Below, one piece after another: positions 43,283 to 52,316 of a DNA stretch of 60,883 nt. The position numbers were made by a program, and so were the translations under genes. Every line of letters begins with the position of its first letter. Position 1 is the first letter of the stretch. The DNA comes from Pedosphaera sp. (lineage in GTDB: Bacteria > Verrucomicrobiota > Verrucomicrobiia > Limisphaerales > SXQI01): the NCBI GenBank assembly GCA_025359965.1, contig JANYDC010000069.1, forward strand, positions 1-60,883, read 5' to 3'. Under the pieces are notes generated by a model that searched no databases, was not told where the DNA came from, and saw nothing but the letters and a program-made list of their open reading frames with translations.

Positions 43283-43720
43283 ATGAAAACGTATTTGCCA
43301 GTAATAGATGTGGACCAGCGCAAGTGGCATGTGGTCGATGCCGATGGAGCAATCCTGGGGCGCCTAGCCGTTCAAATAGCCAACGTGTTGCGCGGGAAGA
43401 ACAAGCCCGTGTTCACTTCGCACATTGACACAGGTGATTTTGTGGTCGTGACCAATGCCGAAAAGGTTGTCCTGACCGGCAAAAAGGAGAGCGACAAGTA
43501 TTTCATGTCCTATTCCGGCTGGAAAGGCGGCGAAAAGTACGTTTCCGTCTCCCAAGTCCGCAAAGACCACCCTGAACGTCTGATCACCCACGCGGTCAAG
43601 GGCATGCTGCCCAAGAATCGCCTCGGTCGCCAGATGCTGACCAAGCTCAAAGTTTACACCGGCACGGATCACCCCCACAGTGCCCAACAGCCTGCCACCC
43701 TCACAGCTGTTCTACCCTAA
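43283..43720 (+). CDS. rplM: 50S ribosomal protein L13
   Basis: The ATG at 43283 gives 145 residues of normal length for L13, a 23S rRNA-binding protein of the large subunit. Recognisable blocks are WHVVDADGAILGRLAVQIANVLRGK, GDFVVVTNAEKVVLTGKK, and AVKGMLPKNRLGRQMLTKLKVY, followed by GTDHPHSAQQP. An in-frame TTG one codon earlier is ignored. rpsI follows 13 bp downstream, the usual arrangement in bacteria. No Shine-Dalgarno sequence precedes the start. Confidence 0.97.
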   Translation: MKTYLPVIDVDQRKWHVVDADGAILGRLAVQIANVLRGKNKPVFTSHIDTGDFVVVTNAEKVVLTGKKESDKYFMSYSGWKGGEKYVSVSQVRKDHPERLITHAVKGMLPKNRLGRQMLTKLKVYTGTDHPHSAQQPATLTAVLP

Positions 43721-43733
43721 TTTCCCTTAAAGT

Positions 43734-44129
43734 ATGGCACAAACCACTGAATTTCTTGGCACCGGCCGTCGCAAGACTGCTGTGGCCCGCGTCCGCCTCG
43801 CTCCAGGCTCCGGCAAGATCGTCATCAACGGTCGCGCCATGGAAACCTATTTCGTCGTCGATTCACAGCGGATCGTCGTGCAGCAGGCTTTGTCCTCCAC
43901 CGAAAACGCGACCAAGTTTGACGTCAGCGTCAACGTCTCCGGCGGCGGCTTGAGCGGTCAGGCCACGGCGGTTCGACATGGTATTTCCCGCGCACTCCTG
44001 AAAGTAGACATCAATCTACGCCCGGTTTTGAAATCTCAGGGCTTCCTTACCCGTGACCCCCGTATGCGTGAACGTAAAAAATACGGCCAGCCCGGCGCGC
44101 GCAAGCGGTTCCAATTCAGCAAACGCTGA
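43734..44129 (+). CDS. rpsI: 30S ribosomal protein S9
   Basis: The 131 residues match S9, which reaches with its C-terminal tail toward the tRNA in the small-subunit P site. Blocks seen are [59 protein letters not shown] and the terminal FQFSKR, which is the conserved tail ending in Lys-Arg. It forms an operon with rplM and is followed by a strong terminator. Length is normal. Confidence 0.97.
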   Translation: MAQTTEFLGTGRRKTAVARVRLAPGSGKIVINGRAMETYFVVDSQRIVVQQALSSTENATKFDVSVNVSGGGLSGQATAVRHGISRALLKVDINLRPVLKSQGFLTRDPRMRERKKYGQPGARKRFQFSKR

Positions 44130-44148
44130 TCCGATTTTCCAACTCACC

Positions 44149-44181
44149 GCCCCGCTGCCAGATTGCCAGCGGGGCGTTTTT
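44149..44181 (+). terminator. Rho-independent terminator after rpsI
   Basis: GCCCCGCTG (44149-44157) pairs perfectly with CAGCGGGGC (44167-44175), with a 9-base loop, followed by G and a T-run (44177-44181, then TCTTTT). It lies 20 bp past the rpsI stop and separates the ribosomal operon from argC. Confidence 0.9.
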
Positions 44182-44231
44182 CTTTTGGTTTCCCTTTTGC
44201 CTGTCCCGTGCATGATGCGCCAGACAACAGC

Positions 44232-45305
44232 ATGAATATTCAAGTGCAGACCAAAGTCGCGGTGGTGGGAGCCTCCGGTTACGCCGGCGAGGATCTCGTC
44301 CGCCTGCTCCTAAACCACCCGCATGCCGATCTCGCGGCGGTCACATCCCGGCAGTACGCAGGTCAGACCATTGCGCAGGTCTTCCCCCGCTTTTCGCATT
44401 TTCCCAAGGCCAAATCGCTTCGTTTTGCGGATCCCAAGGCTGAGATTATTGCCGGTCAGGCGGAGGTGGTTTTTCTTGCCCTTCCCCACGGCGTCGCTGC
44501 TGAGTTCGCCATTCCTCTTTTGCAGCATGGCTGCCGAGTCATTGATCTAAGCGCGGATTTCCGTGTGCGCAATCCCACCATTTACGAGGAATTTTACGCC
44601 CATCCACACCCCGCCCCGGAATTGCTCAACCGTTCGGTATACGGGTTGCCGGAAATTTACCGCCCTTCTATTGAGAACGCCTCTCTGATTGCCTGCCCCG
44701 GCTGTTATCCCACCAGTATTTTGTTGCCTGTTCTTCCGCTCATTCAAGCGGGCCTGATTGATGCCACCCGGATCATCGCCAATTCCATGAGCGGCGTTAC
44801 GGGCGCGGGCCGCAAAGTGGAGGTTGATTACCTTTTCGCGGAGTGCAACGAGAGCCTCCGCCCCTATGGTGTGCCGAAACACCGCCACCTTTCCGAGATG
44901 GAGCAGGAGCTTTCCCTGACGGCAGGCCGCACCATCCGCATGCAATTCAGCCCCCACCTCGTTCCAGTCAATCGCGGCATTATAAGCACTCTGTGTCTGA
45001 CGCCATCGCGCAAGATCGAGGGCGATAAGGCCTCCACGGAAGCCTTAATGCTCCAAGTTCAGACCGCCTACCAGGTTGCCTACGGTCAGTCGCCGTTCAT
45101 CCGCCTGCTCGAAGGAAAAGCCTTGCCTGACACCAAAAATGTTGTCGGCAGTAATTTTATTGAGATCGCGTGGCGCGCTGATGAACGCACTGGAAATTTG
45201 ATCGTGATGAGTGCCATCGATAATATTACCAAGGGCACCAGTGGCCAGGCTATTCAATGCTTCAATATCGCCTGCCGCTATCCTGAAACCGCCGGTTTAC
45301 TCTAA
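44232..45305 (+). CDS. argC: N-acetyl-gamma-glutamyl-phosphate reductase
   Basis: ArgC reduces N-acetylglutamyl phosphate to the semialdehyde with NADPH, the third step of arginine synthesis. The ATG at 44232 gives 357 residues; upstream extension overlaps the terminator. The Rossmann motif GASGYAGEDLVRLL, LALPHG, the catalytic Cys158 in CPGCYPT, and SGVTGAGRK are visible, with the closing block NTKGTSGQAIQ represented by NITKGTSGQAIQC. It begins the argCJBDF operon, and its promoter must lie in the short stretch after the rpsI terminator. argJ begins 5 bp after its stop. Confidence 0.96.
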   Translation: MNIQVQTKVAVVGASGYAGEDLVRLLLNHPHADLAAVTSRQYAGQTIAQVFPRFSHFPKAKSLRFADPKAEIIAGQAEVVFLALPHGVAAEFAIPLLQHGCRVIDLSADFRVRNPTIYEEFYAHPHPAPELLNRSVYGLPEIYRPSIENASLIACPGCYPTSILLPVLPLIQAGLIDATRIIANSMSGVTGAGRKVEVDYLFAECNESLRPYGVPKHRHLSEMEQELSLTAGRTIRMQFSPHLVPVNRGIISTLCLTPSRKIEGDKASTEALMLQVQTAYQVAYGQSPFIRLLEGKALPDTKNVVGSNFIEIAWRADERTGNLIVMSAIDNITKGTSGQAIQCFNIACRYPETAGLL

Positions 45306-45310
45306 CCACT

Positions 45311-46642
45311 ATGCCCAAGCCCTCGCCATTCAGTGTCATTGACGGTTCCATTACGGCCGCCCAGGGATTCAGCACGTCGTCCGTTTTCTGCGATATTAAG
45401 AAGCTGGGGACTGGCAAAGGCTCCAACAAAGGCAAAAAGCACGATCTCGCGGTCATTTATTCCGAAGTGCCTGCCACCGCAGCGGGCATGTACACCACCA
45501 GCCAAGTCTGCGCCGCGCCGGTCAAAGTCTGTGCGGGCCGCACGGCCAAAGGTTGGGCGCAGGCCATAGTCGTCAATTCCGGCAACGCCAATGCTTGTAC
45601 CGGCCGCCAAGGCGTCAAGGATGCGGAAGCCATGACAAATGCAGTAGGCGCCGCCCTGGGCGTTGATCCTCTCACCGTATTGGTATGCTCCACCGGACGC
45701 ATCGGTGTCACCATGCCAATGGCAAACGTGCTCAAGGGCATTGCCGCAGCCATTCCGCTCCTTGCTTCGGGCGTCGAGAACGCTCACGCCTCCGCCCAGG
45801 CCATCATGACCAGCGACACCCGCCCCAAGGAGGTTGCAGTCCAATTTAAACTCGGAGCGAAAGTGGTCCGCATCGGCGGCATGTGCAAGGGTGCGGGTAT
45901 GATTCAGCCAGGCATGAGCGGCACCGGTGCTCGCCCTGCTGCTGCTCTTCACGCCACCATGCTCGGCTTCATTACGACAGACGCAGCCATTCAGTCCGCG
46001 ACTCTGCAAAAGTGCCTCGATCATGCAGTGGCCCAGAGTTTCAACTGCATCACTGTTGATGGCGACATGAGCACCAACGATACGGTGCTGGTTCTAGCCA
46101 ATGGACTCGCGGGCAATAAAACCATCACCGATCTTTCGCGGGCTGATCTTGCTAAATTTCAAGCAGCACTCAATTACGTCACTCTTCAGCTCGCGCAAAA
46201 AATTGTCCGCGACGGTGAGGGAGCCACCAAATTTGTCACGGTAAGGGTGCATGGAGCCAAAACCGCTGCTGATGGCCAGGCGGCGGCTCGTGCGGTTGCC
46301 AACGGCGCGTTGGTTAAAACTAGTTGGTTCGGCTGTGACCCCAATTGGGGACGCATCCTCGGTGCCCTTGGAGCCTCCTCCTGCACCCTGGTCGAAGAAA
46401 AAATTGATCTGGCTTACGCTTTGCCCGGCTCCAAGAAGCTGACCTATGCGCTGCGCCGGGGGCAGCCGACTTCTGTCACCTTCGCCCAGCTTTGCAAAAT
46501 CGTGGCCAATCCTGAATTTGAGTTGCACGTCTTCCTGAATTTGGGGCGTGGCGAAGGCACCATGTACACCTGCGACCTCAGCGAGGAATACGTCGATTTC
46601 AACAAAGGGGATGTGACCGATCCCACCTCGCTGGGCGGCTAA
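45311..46642 (+). CDS. argJ: Bifunctional ornithine acetyltransferase / N-acetylglutamate synthase
   Basis: ArgJ moves the acetyl group from N-acetylornithine to glutamate, recycling it. The 443 residues are slightly long. The family blocks VVNSGNANACTG, VLVCSTGRIGV and GDMSTNDTVL are present. The autocleavage site is Ala215-Thr216 in HATMLGFITTDA; the new N-terminal Thr is the nucleophile. Between GAGMIQP and this site there is an insert of about 13 residues (GMSGTGARPAAAL) where most ArgJ proteins run straight from MI-PNMATML. Whether the protein is bifunctional cannot be told from sequence. With no argA or argE in the operon, acetyl recycling by ArgJ is the expected route. Confidence 0.95.
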   Translation: MPKPSPFSVIDGSITAAQGFSTSSVFCDIKKLGTGKGSNKGKKHDLAVIYSEVPATAAGMYTTSQVCAAPVKVCAGRTAKGWAQAIVVNSGNANACTGRQGVKDAEAMTNAVGAALGVDPLTVLVCSTGRIGVTMPMANVLKGIAAAIPLLASGVENAHASAQAIMTSDTRPKEVAVQFKLGAKVVRIGGMCKGAGMIQPGMSGTGARPAAALHATMLGFITTDAAIQSATLQKCLDHAVAQSFNCITVDGDMSTNDTVLVLANGLAGNKTITDLSRADLAKFQAALNYVTLQLAQKIVRDGEGATKFVTVRVHGAKTAADGQAAARAVANGALVKTSWFGCDPNWGRILGALGASSCTLVEEKIDLAYALPGSKKLTYALRRGQPTSVTFAQLCKIVANPEFELHVFLNLGRGEGTMYTCDLSEEYVDFNKGDVTDPTSLGG

Positions 46643-46653
46643 ACGAATTAACC

Positions 46654-47535
46654 ATGACGCAATCGCCGATCAAAAAAGCCGAGACGCTCATCGAGGCTCT
46701 TTCGTACATCCAGAAATTCGAGGCGCAGACCTTCGTGATCAAATACGGCGGCAGCTTCATGGATTCGCCCGATGCCACCGTGCGAAACAGTGTGGCCCGC
46801 GACATTGTTTTTCTTGAGGCGGTCGGCATAAACCCAGTCGTCGTGCATGGCGGCGGTAAAGCCATCACTCGCGCCATGGAGCAGGCCGGTCTTACTGCCA
46901 CCTTTATCCAGGGGCAGCGCGTGACTGATGCGGCAGCGGTTGAGGTGGTCGAGAAGGTTCTGTCGAAGGAGATAAATCCCGAGGTGGTCCGAACCATTAA
47001 CGAGCTGGGCGGAAGCGCCAAAGGCTACGCTGGCAGTGACATATTTCTCTGCCGCCCCATGGTGAATATCGGTGCGGACGGCAAGCCTGTTGAGCTGGGG
47101 TACGTAGGCGAGGTCACCCGTGTTGATATTTTTCCGCTGCTTGAATGCCTGCACCAAGGCATCACCCCTGTCATCAGCCCGACCGCCCGCGGCGAACACG
47201 ATGGCCATCTTTACAATTGCAACGCCGACGTCGCTGCCGCCCAGGTTGCCATCGCCTTGCATGCCGCACGCCTCGTCTTCATGAGTGATGTGCCCGGGCT
47301 GATGCGTGATCCAAAGGATGTTTCCACAGTCATCCCTCACCTCAAAATCGACGAAGTAGACGGTCTTAAAAAAGCTGGCATCGTTGATAAGGGCATGATC
47401 CCGAAGGTGGACAGCGCGGTGGCCGCCATTCGTGCCGGAATCAACAAGGTTTCCTTCGTCGACGGACGCGTGCCCCATTCAGTTTTGCTGGAAATATTCA
47501 CGGATGAGGGTCTCGGTACCGAGGTTGTGATGTAA
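46654..47535 (+). CDS. argB: N-acetylglutamate kinase
   Basis: ArgB phosphorylates N-acetylglutamate. The 293 residues show KYGGSFMD, VVVHGGGKAI, RVTD, NCNADVAAAQVAIAL and FMSDVPGLMRDP. The N-terminal helix before KYGG has EALSYIQKFEAQTFV, like the extra helix of hexameric, arginine-inhibited kinases of organisms that recycle acetyl groups; this suggests feedback inhibition by arginine here. In the first glycine-rich loop the usual Ala-Met is Ser-Phe-Met. It lies 11 bp after argJ and 29 bp before argD. Confidence 0.96.
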   Translation: MTQSPIKKAETLIEALSYIQKFEAQTFVIKYGGSFMDSPDATVRNSVARDIVFLEAVGINPVVVHGGGKAITRAMEQAGLTATFIQGQRVTDAAAVEVVEKVLSKEINPEVVRTINELGGSAKGYAGSDIFLCRPMVNIGADGKPVELGYVGEVTRVDIFPLLECLHQGITPVISPTARGEHDGHLYNCNADVAAAQVAIALHAARLVFMSDVPGLMRDPKDVSTVIPHLKIDEVDGLKKAGIVDKGMIPKVDSAVAAIRAGINKVSFVDGRVPHSVLLEIFTDEGLGTEVVM

Positions 47536-47564
47536 TTTTACGAGTAGATACGCCTTCAATAGCC

Positions 47565-48848
47565 ATGAAAGAAATTGTCCCGCCCATTCCCGTCGTGGTA
47601 CGCAACGAACACGCCTCTATTGTGGAGATGTATGACCGCAACGTGGTCCCCTCCTATGGGCGTTTTCCCATCGCGTTCAGCCATGGCCTGGGCAGCCGTC
47701 TTTGGGATGTGGGCGGCCGCGCTTATCTCGACCTCGGCGGCGGCATAGCTGTGACGGCGCTGGGCCATGCCAATCCTGAAGTCACCAATGCGCTCATTGA
47801 ACAGTCCAGAAAGCTCCTGCACGTCTCCAATCTTTACTATACCGACGCGCAGGGACGACTCGCCCAAAAGCTCGTCAGTCTGATCGGTCCCGGCAAGGTC
47901 TTTTTTTGCAACAGCGGTGCGGAAGCCAATGAGGGTTTGTACAAGGTTGCGCGCAAGTTTGGTCACGACACCGGTCGATACGAAATCATCACCACCATCA
48001 ATTCCTTCCACGGGCGCACCCTTGGTGGCATCGCGGCCACTGGGCAGGACAAAGTGAAAAAGGGTTTTGAACCCATCATCCCCGGATTCAGCCACGTCCC
48101 TTACAACGACCTTGCCGCAATGCGGGCGGCGATTACTCCCTGCACTGCTGCCATCCTCATCGAGGGCATCCAGGGCGAGAGCGGTGTCACCCCTGCCACT
48201 CCGGAATATCTGCTCGGCCTGCGCCAGCTTTGCAACGAGCGCAACATTCTCCTGCTCATGGATAGCGTGCAATGCGGCCACTTCCGCACCGGCCGTTTTC
48301 AAAGTTACCAGCGCATTCTGGAAGGAGTTCCTGGCGGCCAAGGTTTCATCCCGGATGGCATTTCCATGGCCAAATCCTTGGGCGGCGGCTTTCCTATAGG
48401 CGCCTTTTGGTTGCGCGACCCGTATGGAAGCCTTTTGAGCGCAGGCACTCACGGTACGACTTTTGGGGGTAATCTTCTGGGTTGCGCCGTCGCCTTAAAG
48501 ATCATTGATGTCATTGAACGGGAGAATCTGGCGCAAAACGCCCGCGACTTGGGTGAGTGGTGGATCGAAAAAATTGGAGATTTAGTCGCTCAATTTCCCT
48601 CCGTGCTCAAAACCGTTCGTGGTTATGGGCTGATGATCGGCATCGAGTTTCAGCCTGAAATTCCCGCCCTCCAAAAATCCGATAAACCTGCCGCTCTCCA
48701 GATAGTTCAAAGACTTCATGATCGTGGCGTATTGACCATTCCCTCCGGAACCCAGATTATACGCCTGATCCCTGCCCTTAATCTTCTTCAGAGCGAAGCA
48801 GAAGAGGGCTTGGCAGCCATCGCCGCACTTGTTCGGGAACTAGCCTGA
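47565..48848 (+). CDS. argD: Acetylornithine aminotransferase
   Basis: ArgD is a PLP enzyme that converts N-acetylglutamate semialdehyde to N-acetylornithine. The 427 residues show YLDLGGGIAVTALGHANP, FFCNSGAEANEG, FHGRTLGGIAATGQ, and the PLP-lysine block ISMAKSLGGGFPIGA. The segment before it is unusual: DSVQCGHFRTG in place of the common DEVQ-G-GRTG, followed by a slightly longer loop (ILEGVPGGQGFIPDG). The Asp that binds the pyridine nitrogen is kept. The N-terminal 30 residues are an extension. It is within the arg operon, 23 bp ahead of argF. Confidence 0.94.
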   Translation: MKEIVPPIPVVVRNEHASIVEMYDRNVVPSYGRFPIAFSHGLGSRLWDVGGRAYLDLGGGIAVTALGHANPEVTNALIEQSRKLLHVSNLYYTDAQGRLAQKLVSLIGPGKVFFCNSGAEANEGLYKVARKFGHDTGRYEIITTINSFHGRTLGGIAATGQDKVKKGFEPIIPGFSHVPYNDLAAMRAAITPCTAAILIEGIQGESGVTPATPEYLLGLRQLCNERNILLLMDSVQCGHFRTGRFQSYQRILEGVPGGQGFIPDGISMAKSLGGGFPIGAFWLRDPYGSLLSAGTHGTTFGGNLLGCAVALKIIDVIERENLAQNARDLGEWWIEKIGDLVAQFPSVLKTVRGYGLMIGIEFQPEIPALQKSDKPAALQIVQRLHDRGVLTIPSGTQIIRLIPALNLLQSEAEEGLAAIAALVRELA

Positions 48849-48871
48849 ATAACCATCACATCGCTGACTAG

Positions 48872-49777
48872 ATGAAAACGTCCCCCAAGCACCTCCTCTC
48901 GATTGAGCAACTGACCGCTGCTGAAGTGGAGAACATCTTCCACCGCGCCACCGCCCTCAAAAGGAGTAGGGGAGAGGCGCAGACCCATCTCACAGGCCAG
49001 ACTTGGGCTCTTATTTTCTCCAAATCCTCCACGCGCACCCGCGTCTCGTTTGAAGTCGGCATCCGCGAGATGGGTGGTGAAAGCCTGTTCCTAAACGCCA
49101 ATGACATCCAGCTTGGTCGTGGCGAGCCTATCAAAGACACGGCCCGTGTGCTGGGGCGCATGATCCACGGCGCCGTCATCCGAACCTACTCGCAGCAGGA
49201 CGTGGTTGATTTTGCCCAGTATTCCAGCATACCCACCATCAACGCGCTCACCGATGATGAGCATCCCTGCCAGATTTTGACCGATATTTTTACCTACGAG
49301 GAAAAGCGCGGACCCATCAAGGGCAAGGTCGTGACTTATGTGGGCGATGCAGCCTGTAACGTGCCTGTTTCCTGGATTTTTGCCGCGGCCCGCCTCGGAT
49401 TCCAACTCCGTTTGGCAGCTCCCAAGGCCTATCAGCCTTCGGCAGAAATTTTGCGTCGCGCAGGCGGCCATGTCATCTGCACCGAGAACCTGCGTGAGGC
49501 TGCACGAGGCGCCGATCTCCTTTACACTGACGTCTGGGTGTCCATGGGCAAAGAGGCCGAGACCGCCCAGCGCATCAAGGATCTGTCCGATTACCAGATC
49601 AACGACGACCTCGTTGCACTGGCCAATCCAGACGCATTAGTTATGCACTGCCTGCCAGCTTACCGTGGCAAGGAAATCACTGACGCCACTTTCGAGGCGC
49701 ACGCCAAAACCATCTTTGATCAGGCTGAGAACCGCCTTCACGTGCAAAAGGGCATTCTGTCCTGGCTGCTGGCGTAG
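48872..49777 (+). CDS. argF: Ornithine carbamoyltransferase
   Basis: ArgF joins ornithine and carbamoyl phosphate to give citrulline. The 301 residues have the carbamoyl-phosphate motif SSTRTRVSFE, GEPIKDTARVLGRM, and the ornithine-loop HCLPAYRGKEITD, all intact and at normal length. It is the last gene of argCJBDF. argG and argH are not in the window. A short GC hairpin without a T-run follows. Confidence 0.96.
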   Translation: MKTSPKHLLSIEQLTAAEVENIFHRATALKRSRGEAQTHLTGQTWALIFSKSSTRTRVSFEVGIREMGGESLFLNANDIQLGRGEPIKDTARVLGRMIHGAVIRTYSQQDVVDFAQYSSIPTINALTDDEHPCQILTDIFTYEEKRGPIKGKVVTYVGDAACNVPVSWIFAAARLGFQLRLAAPKAYQPSAEILRRAGGHVICTENLREAARGADLLYTDVWVSMGKEAETAQRIKDLSDYQINDDLVALANPDALVMHCLPAYRGKEITDATFEAHAKTIFDQAENRLHVQKGILSWLLA

Positions 49778-49782
49778 CTTTG

Positions 49783-49799
49783 GCCGAATCAAGTTCGGC
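49783..49799 (+). terminator. Short hairpin after argF
   Basis: GCCGAA-TCAAG-TTCGGC forms a 6-bp stem 6 bp past the argF stop. No T-run follows, so termination would be weak or of another kind. Confidence 0.35.
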
Positions 49800-49846
49800 G
49801 GCATTGGACAAGCCGTGAAAGGGTGTTTAAGCTGTTTTCACCCTCA

Positions 49847-51103
49847 ATGAAAACATTACTGCAGCTGGTTCTCATCCTTGGTTTTTGTCTGGGACTTTCA
49901 GCCGATGATATCGGTCAGTTTGCCAGGGCGGCGGACGTGGGCAATCCCAAGATCAAAGGCTCGTCAAGTTACAACGCGGAGGCTCAAGTTTATACGCTTA
50001 AAGGGGGCGGATACAACATTTGGTTTAACCATGATGAGTTTCATTTTTTGTACCGTCCCATCAAGGGCGATTTTCTTTTAACGGCCAACTTTCAGTTAAT
50101 TGGCAACGAGAAGGGGAACAACCATCGGAAAACGGGATGGATGATCCGTGAGAACACTGATCATGATGCCGTTAGCGTCAACACCTGTTTGCATGGCGAT
50201 GGCTTGGCTGTGCTTCAGTGGCGCCTTTTACGCGGTGCCTACATGCGCGATCCGCAGGAGGAAATCTTTTTTCCTAAGCCTTATTTCGGAGAAGCCGTCA
50301 TCCAGCTCGAGCGAATGGGGAAGACCATTACCATGAGAATCGCCCACCCGGGCGAACCCCTTGAAGAGATGGGCTCAATTTTATTGCCCGACCTAAAGGA
50401 CGAAGTGCTGATTGGGCCATACGTCTTGGCTCACGATCCCGATGGCATGCAGGAAGCTCGCGTCTGGAATGTGCGTGTTTCCACGCCAGTTCCCCCCGAT
50501 TGGCATCCCAACCGACTTGTAAAAACCACAAGTCACGAGGGCTTGGTCTTGGGAAGCAGGCTGGAAACTGTCGAGGTCGCGACTGGAAAACGCAGAGTGG
50601 TTTACGAGACGGAAGATCGGATCGCTTCACCCTCTTTCAATAACGATGGCCAAGCTGTGCTCTTTGAGAAATCCGAGCAGTCTTATTCGATTTCGTTAAA
50701 TGGCGGAGCACCCAAGCCATCCATTCAGCCTTCACTTCAGAACTCGCCCGTGTCCGATGAAACCCTCTCTGTTTTCAGCGACAACAAAACAGGAACGAGC
50801 CAAATATGGGTGGCTAAATCGAACCGCTCCGATGCCCGGCAGCTTACATTTGATCTGGACCACGCTTGGTTTCCGCACGTTTCTCCGGATAAGAAATGGA
50901 TCGCCTATTTGGCGTATCCCCACGATGCCAATCCCCAAAAAGCGGTTTCATACCAGCGAGTATCGTTGAAAATCATGCCCGTCGCCGGCGGCGCACCCAG
51001 GACCGTCGCTTACTTGTTTGGCGGCAAAGGCACTTTGGAAAACTCTTGTTGGTCGCCTGATGGCAAGCATGTCGTTTTTGTGAGCAACGCCGAGAAACAC
51101 TGA
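49847..51103 (+). CDS. Secreted jelly-roll plus TolB-like propeller protein
   Basis: From the ATG at 49847 this gives 418 residues with a signal peptide (MKTLLQLVLILGFCLGLSA). A GTG eight codons earlier is less likely. The first half (about 25-225) resembles a DUF1349-type beta-sandwich (YTLKGGGYNIWFNHDEFHFLY, TGWMIRENTDHDAVSVN). The second half has PD40/TolB-type blades (DRIASPSFNNDGQAVLFE, LDHAWFPHVSPDKKWIAYLAY, SCWSPDGKHVVFVS) and stops after the last blade. Similar proteins are frequent in Verrucomicrobia and Planctomycetes. Function is unknown; sugar binding is possible. It lies 70 bp after argF but is probably a separate unit. Confidence 0.75.
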   Translation: MKTLLQLVLILGFCLGLSADDIGQFARAADVGNPKIKGSSSYNAEAQVYTLKGGGYNIWFNHDEFHFLYRPIKGDFLLTANFQLIGNEKGNNHRKTGWMIRENTDHDAVSVNTCLHGDGLAVLQWRLLRGAYMRDPQEEIFFPKPYFGEAVIQLERMGKTITMRIAHPGEPLEEMGSILLPDLKDEVLIGPYVLAHDPDGMQEARVWNVRVSTPVPPDWHPNRLVKTTSHEGLVLGSRLETVEVATGKRRVVYETEDRIASPSFNNDGQAVLFEKSEQSYSISLNGGAPKPSIQPSLQNSPVSDETLSVFSDNKTGTSQIWVAKSNRSDARQLTFDLDHAWFPHVSPDKKWIAYLAYPHDANPQKAVSYQRVSLKIMPVAGGAPRTVAYLFGGKGTLENSCWSPDGKHVVFVSNAEKH

Positions 51104-51182
51104 AGTGGATCAAATCGGCTGCACGAGAGTCCGGGTGGAATCTGAATCGGCTATGGTTGACCCCTTAACCCGACGGATATTT

Positions 51183-52316
51183 CTAATGCCGAAAAAAGCG
51201 CGCGGCCAACAAATTGGCTGCCGCGCCGAATGCCAGCAGGACGGCGATTGGCAGGATCACGGCACTAAACCCACTCCCGAAGCTGATGAGTTGGTGCAAT
51301 GCCTGGAGAACCCAACCAGTCGGCACCCACAGTGCAATAGTTTTTAGCACAGGAGGTCCAATTTCCAGTGGCCACCAGCATCCTCCTAATGCCGCCATGA
51401 TTAAACTGGCAAGCACACAAATTCCTGCAACTCGATCTTCTGACGCGGTCACGCACCCGACCAAGACACCCAAAGACCCGGCCACCCATGCAAATATAAT
51501 TAGAGTCAAGGTGACTGCCGGCAAATTTGCACCCAGATTGACGTGAAAAAGGATCTTGCCCACGGCCAGGAAAAACAAGATTTGCACCACGCCCAGCAGC
51601 ATGAGGCCATAGATTTTGCCTTGGACAAGTTCGAATTTGGTTACGGGATGAACCATGAGCCGTTTGATGACTCCGTTGCGTCTTTCCGACGCGATGGTTG
51701 CGCCCCCAAAAATAAGCAGATTCATCATCAGGTACATCACAAGGTTTCCTGGGAGCGAAAAATTAAATCCTGAAGGCACTGGCTTCCGTCCCGCGAATTT
51801 TGCTTTCAAGGCCACCGGATCAGGTGAGGCCATGATTTTGCGGAGCGTGTCCTCGTTGATGGTTTCAAGAGAATCTGTATGGGTGGCAGCCTCCAAAATA
51901 TGGCCGTTCATGGCGATCAGTGACCGAACCAATCGAACTTCGATGATGGCGGCATCGGCCTCCGCCGAATCTTCGTGTTTTAGGAAGGAAACTTTTGACT
52001 GCTTGCCTCGCAGCACTTTGCTGGTGAAATTTGACGGAATACGAATGCTGCGCGCGGCTGCTTCCTTATTCGTCGGACTCAGCACCCACATGCCTTGCGC
52101 ACCCAGCTCATCAAGAAAAACCCGGCTTAGGAAGTTGGTGTCCTGATTATCGATCATGACCGAGGCCCTGTGGTTGTCGGGATCGCCCGGGCCTTGCATG
52201 GCTGTACCCATGAGGTAGATGAACGCAAACGGCACGACGAAGAGCCAAAGATAGGCGCTTTTTCGTTTCAGAAAGAGTCGCAGATCGGTGTGGCCAATAT
52301 GCAGAACATGTCTCAT
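51183..52316 (-). CDS. ABC-2 type transporter permease
   Basis: The 377 residues show one N-terminal helix (about 19-36), a large extracytoplasmic domain (about 40-170) and five C-terminal helices (about 180-375), the layout of ABC-2/DrrB-YhhJ-type permeases. The motif KRLMVHPVTKFELVQGKIYGLML fits the conserved region before the helices. Its start ATG overlaps the stop of the preceding permease gene by 4 bp. Together with the ATPase and the other permease it forms an exporter, probably of hydrophobic compounds or drugs; the cargo is unknown. Confidence 0.88.
   Translation of the reverse strand: MRHVLHIGHTDLRLFLKRKSAYLWLFVVPFAFIYLMGTAMQGPGDPDNHRASVMIDNQDTNFLSRVFLDELGAQGMWVLSPTNKEAAARSIRIPSNFTSKVLRGKQSKVSFLKHEDSAEADAAIIEVRLVRSLIAMNGHILEAATHTDSLETINEDTLRKIMASPDPVALKAKFAGRKPVPSGFNFSLPGNLVMYLMMNLLIFGGATIASERRNGVIKRLMVHPVTKFELVQGKIYGLMLLGVVQILFFLAVGKILFHVNLGANLPAVTLTLIIFAWVAGSLGVLVGCVTASEDRVAGICVLASLIMAALGGCWWPLEIGPPVLKTIALWVPTGWVLQALHQLISFGSGFSAVILPIAVLLAFGAAANLLAARFFRH

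Noticed and set aside
47556..48452. 298-residue antisense frame in argD
   Set aside because: A shadow of a strongly supported aminotransferase gene.
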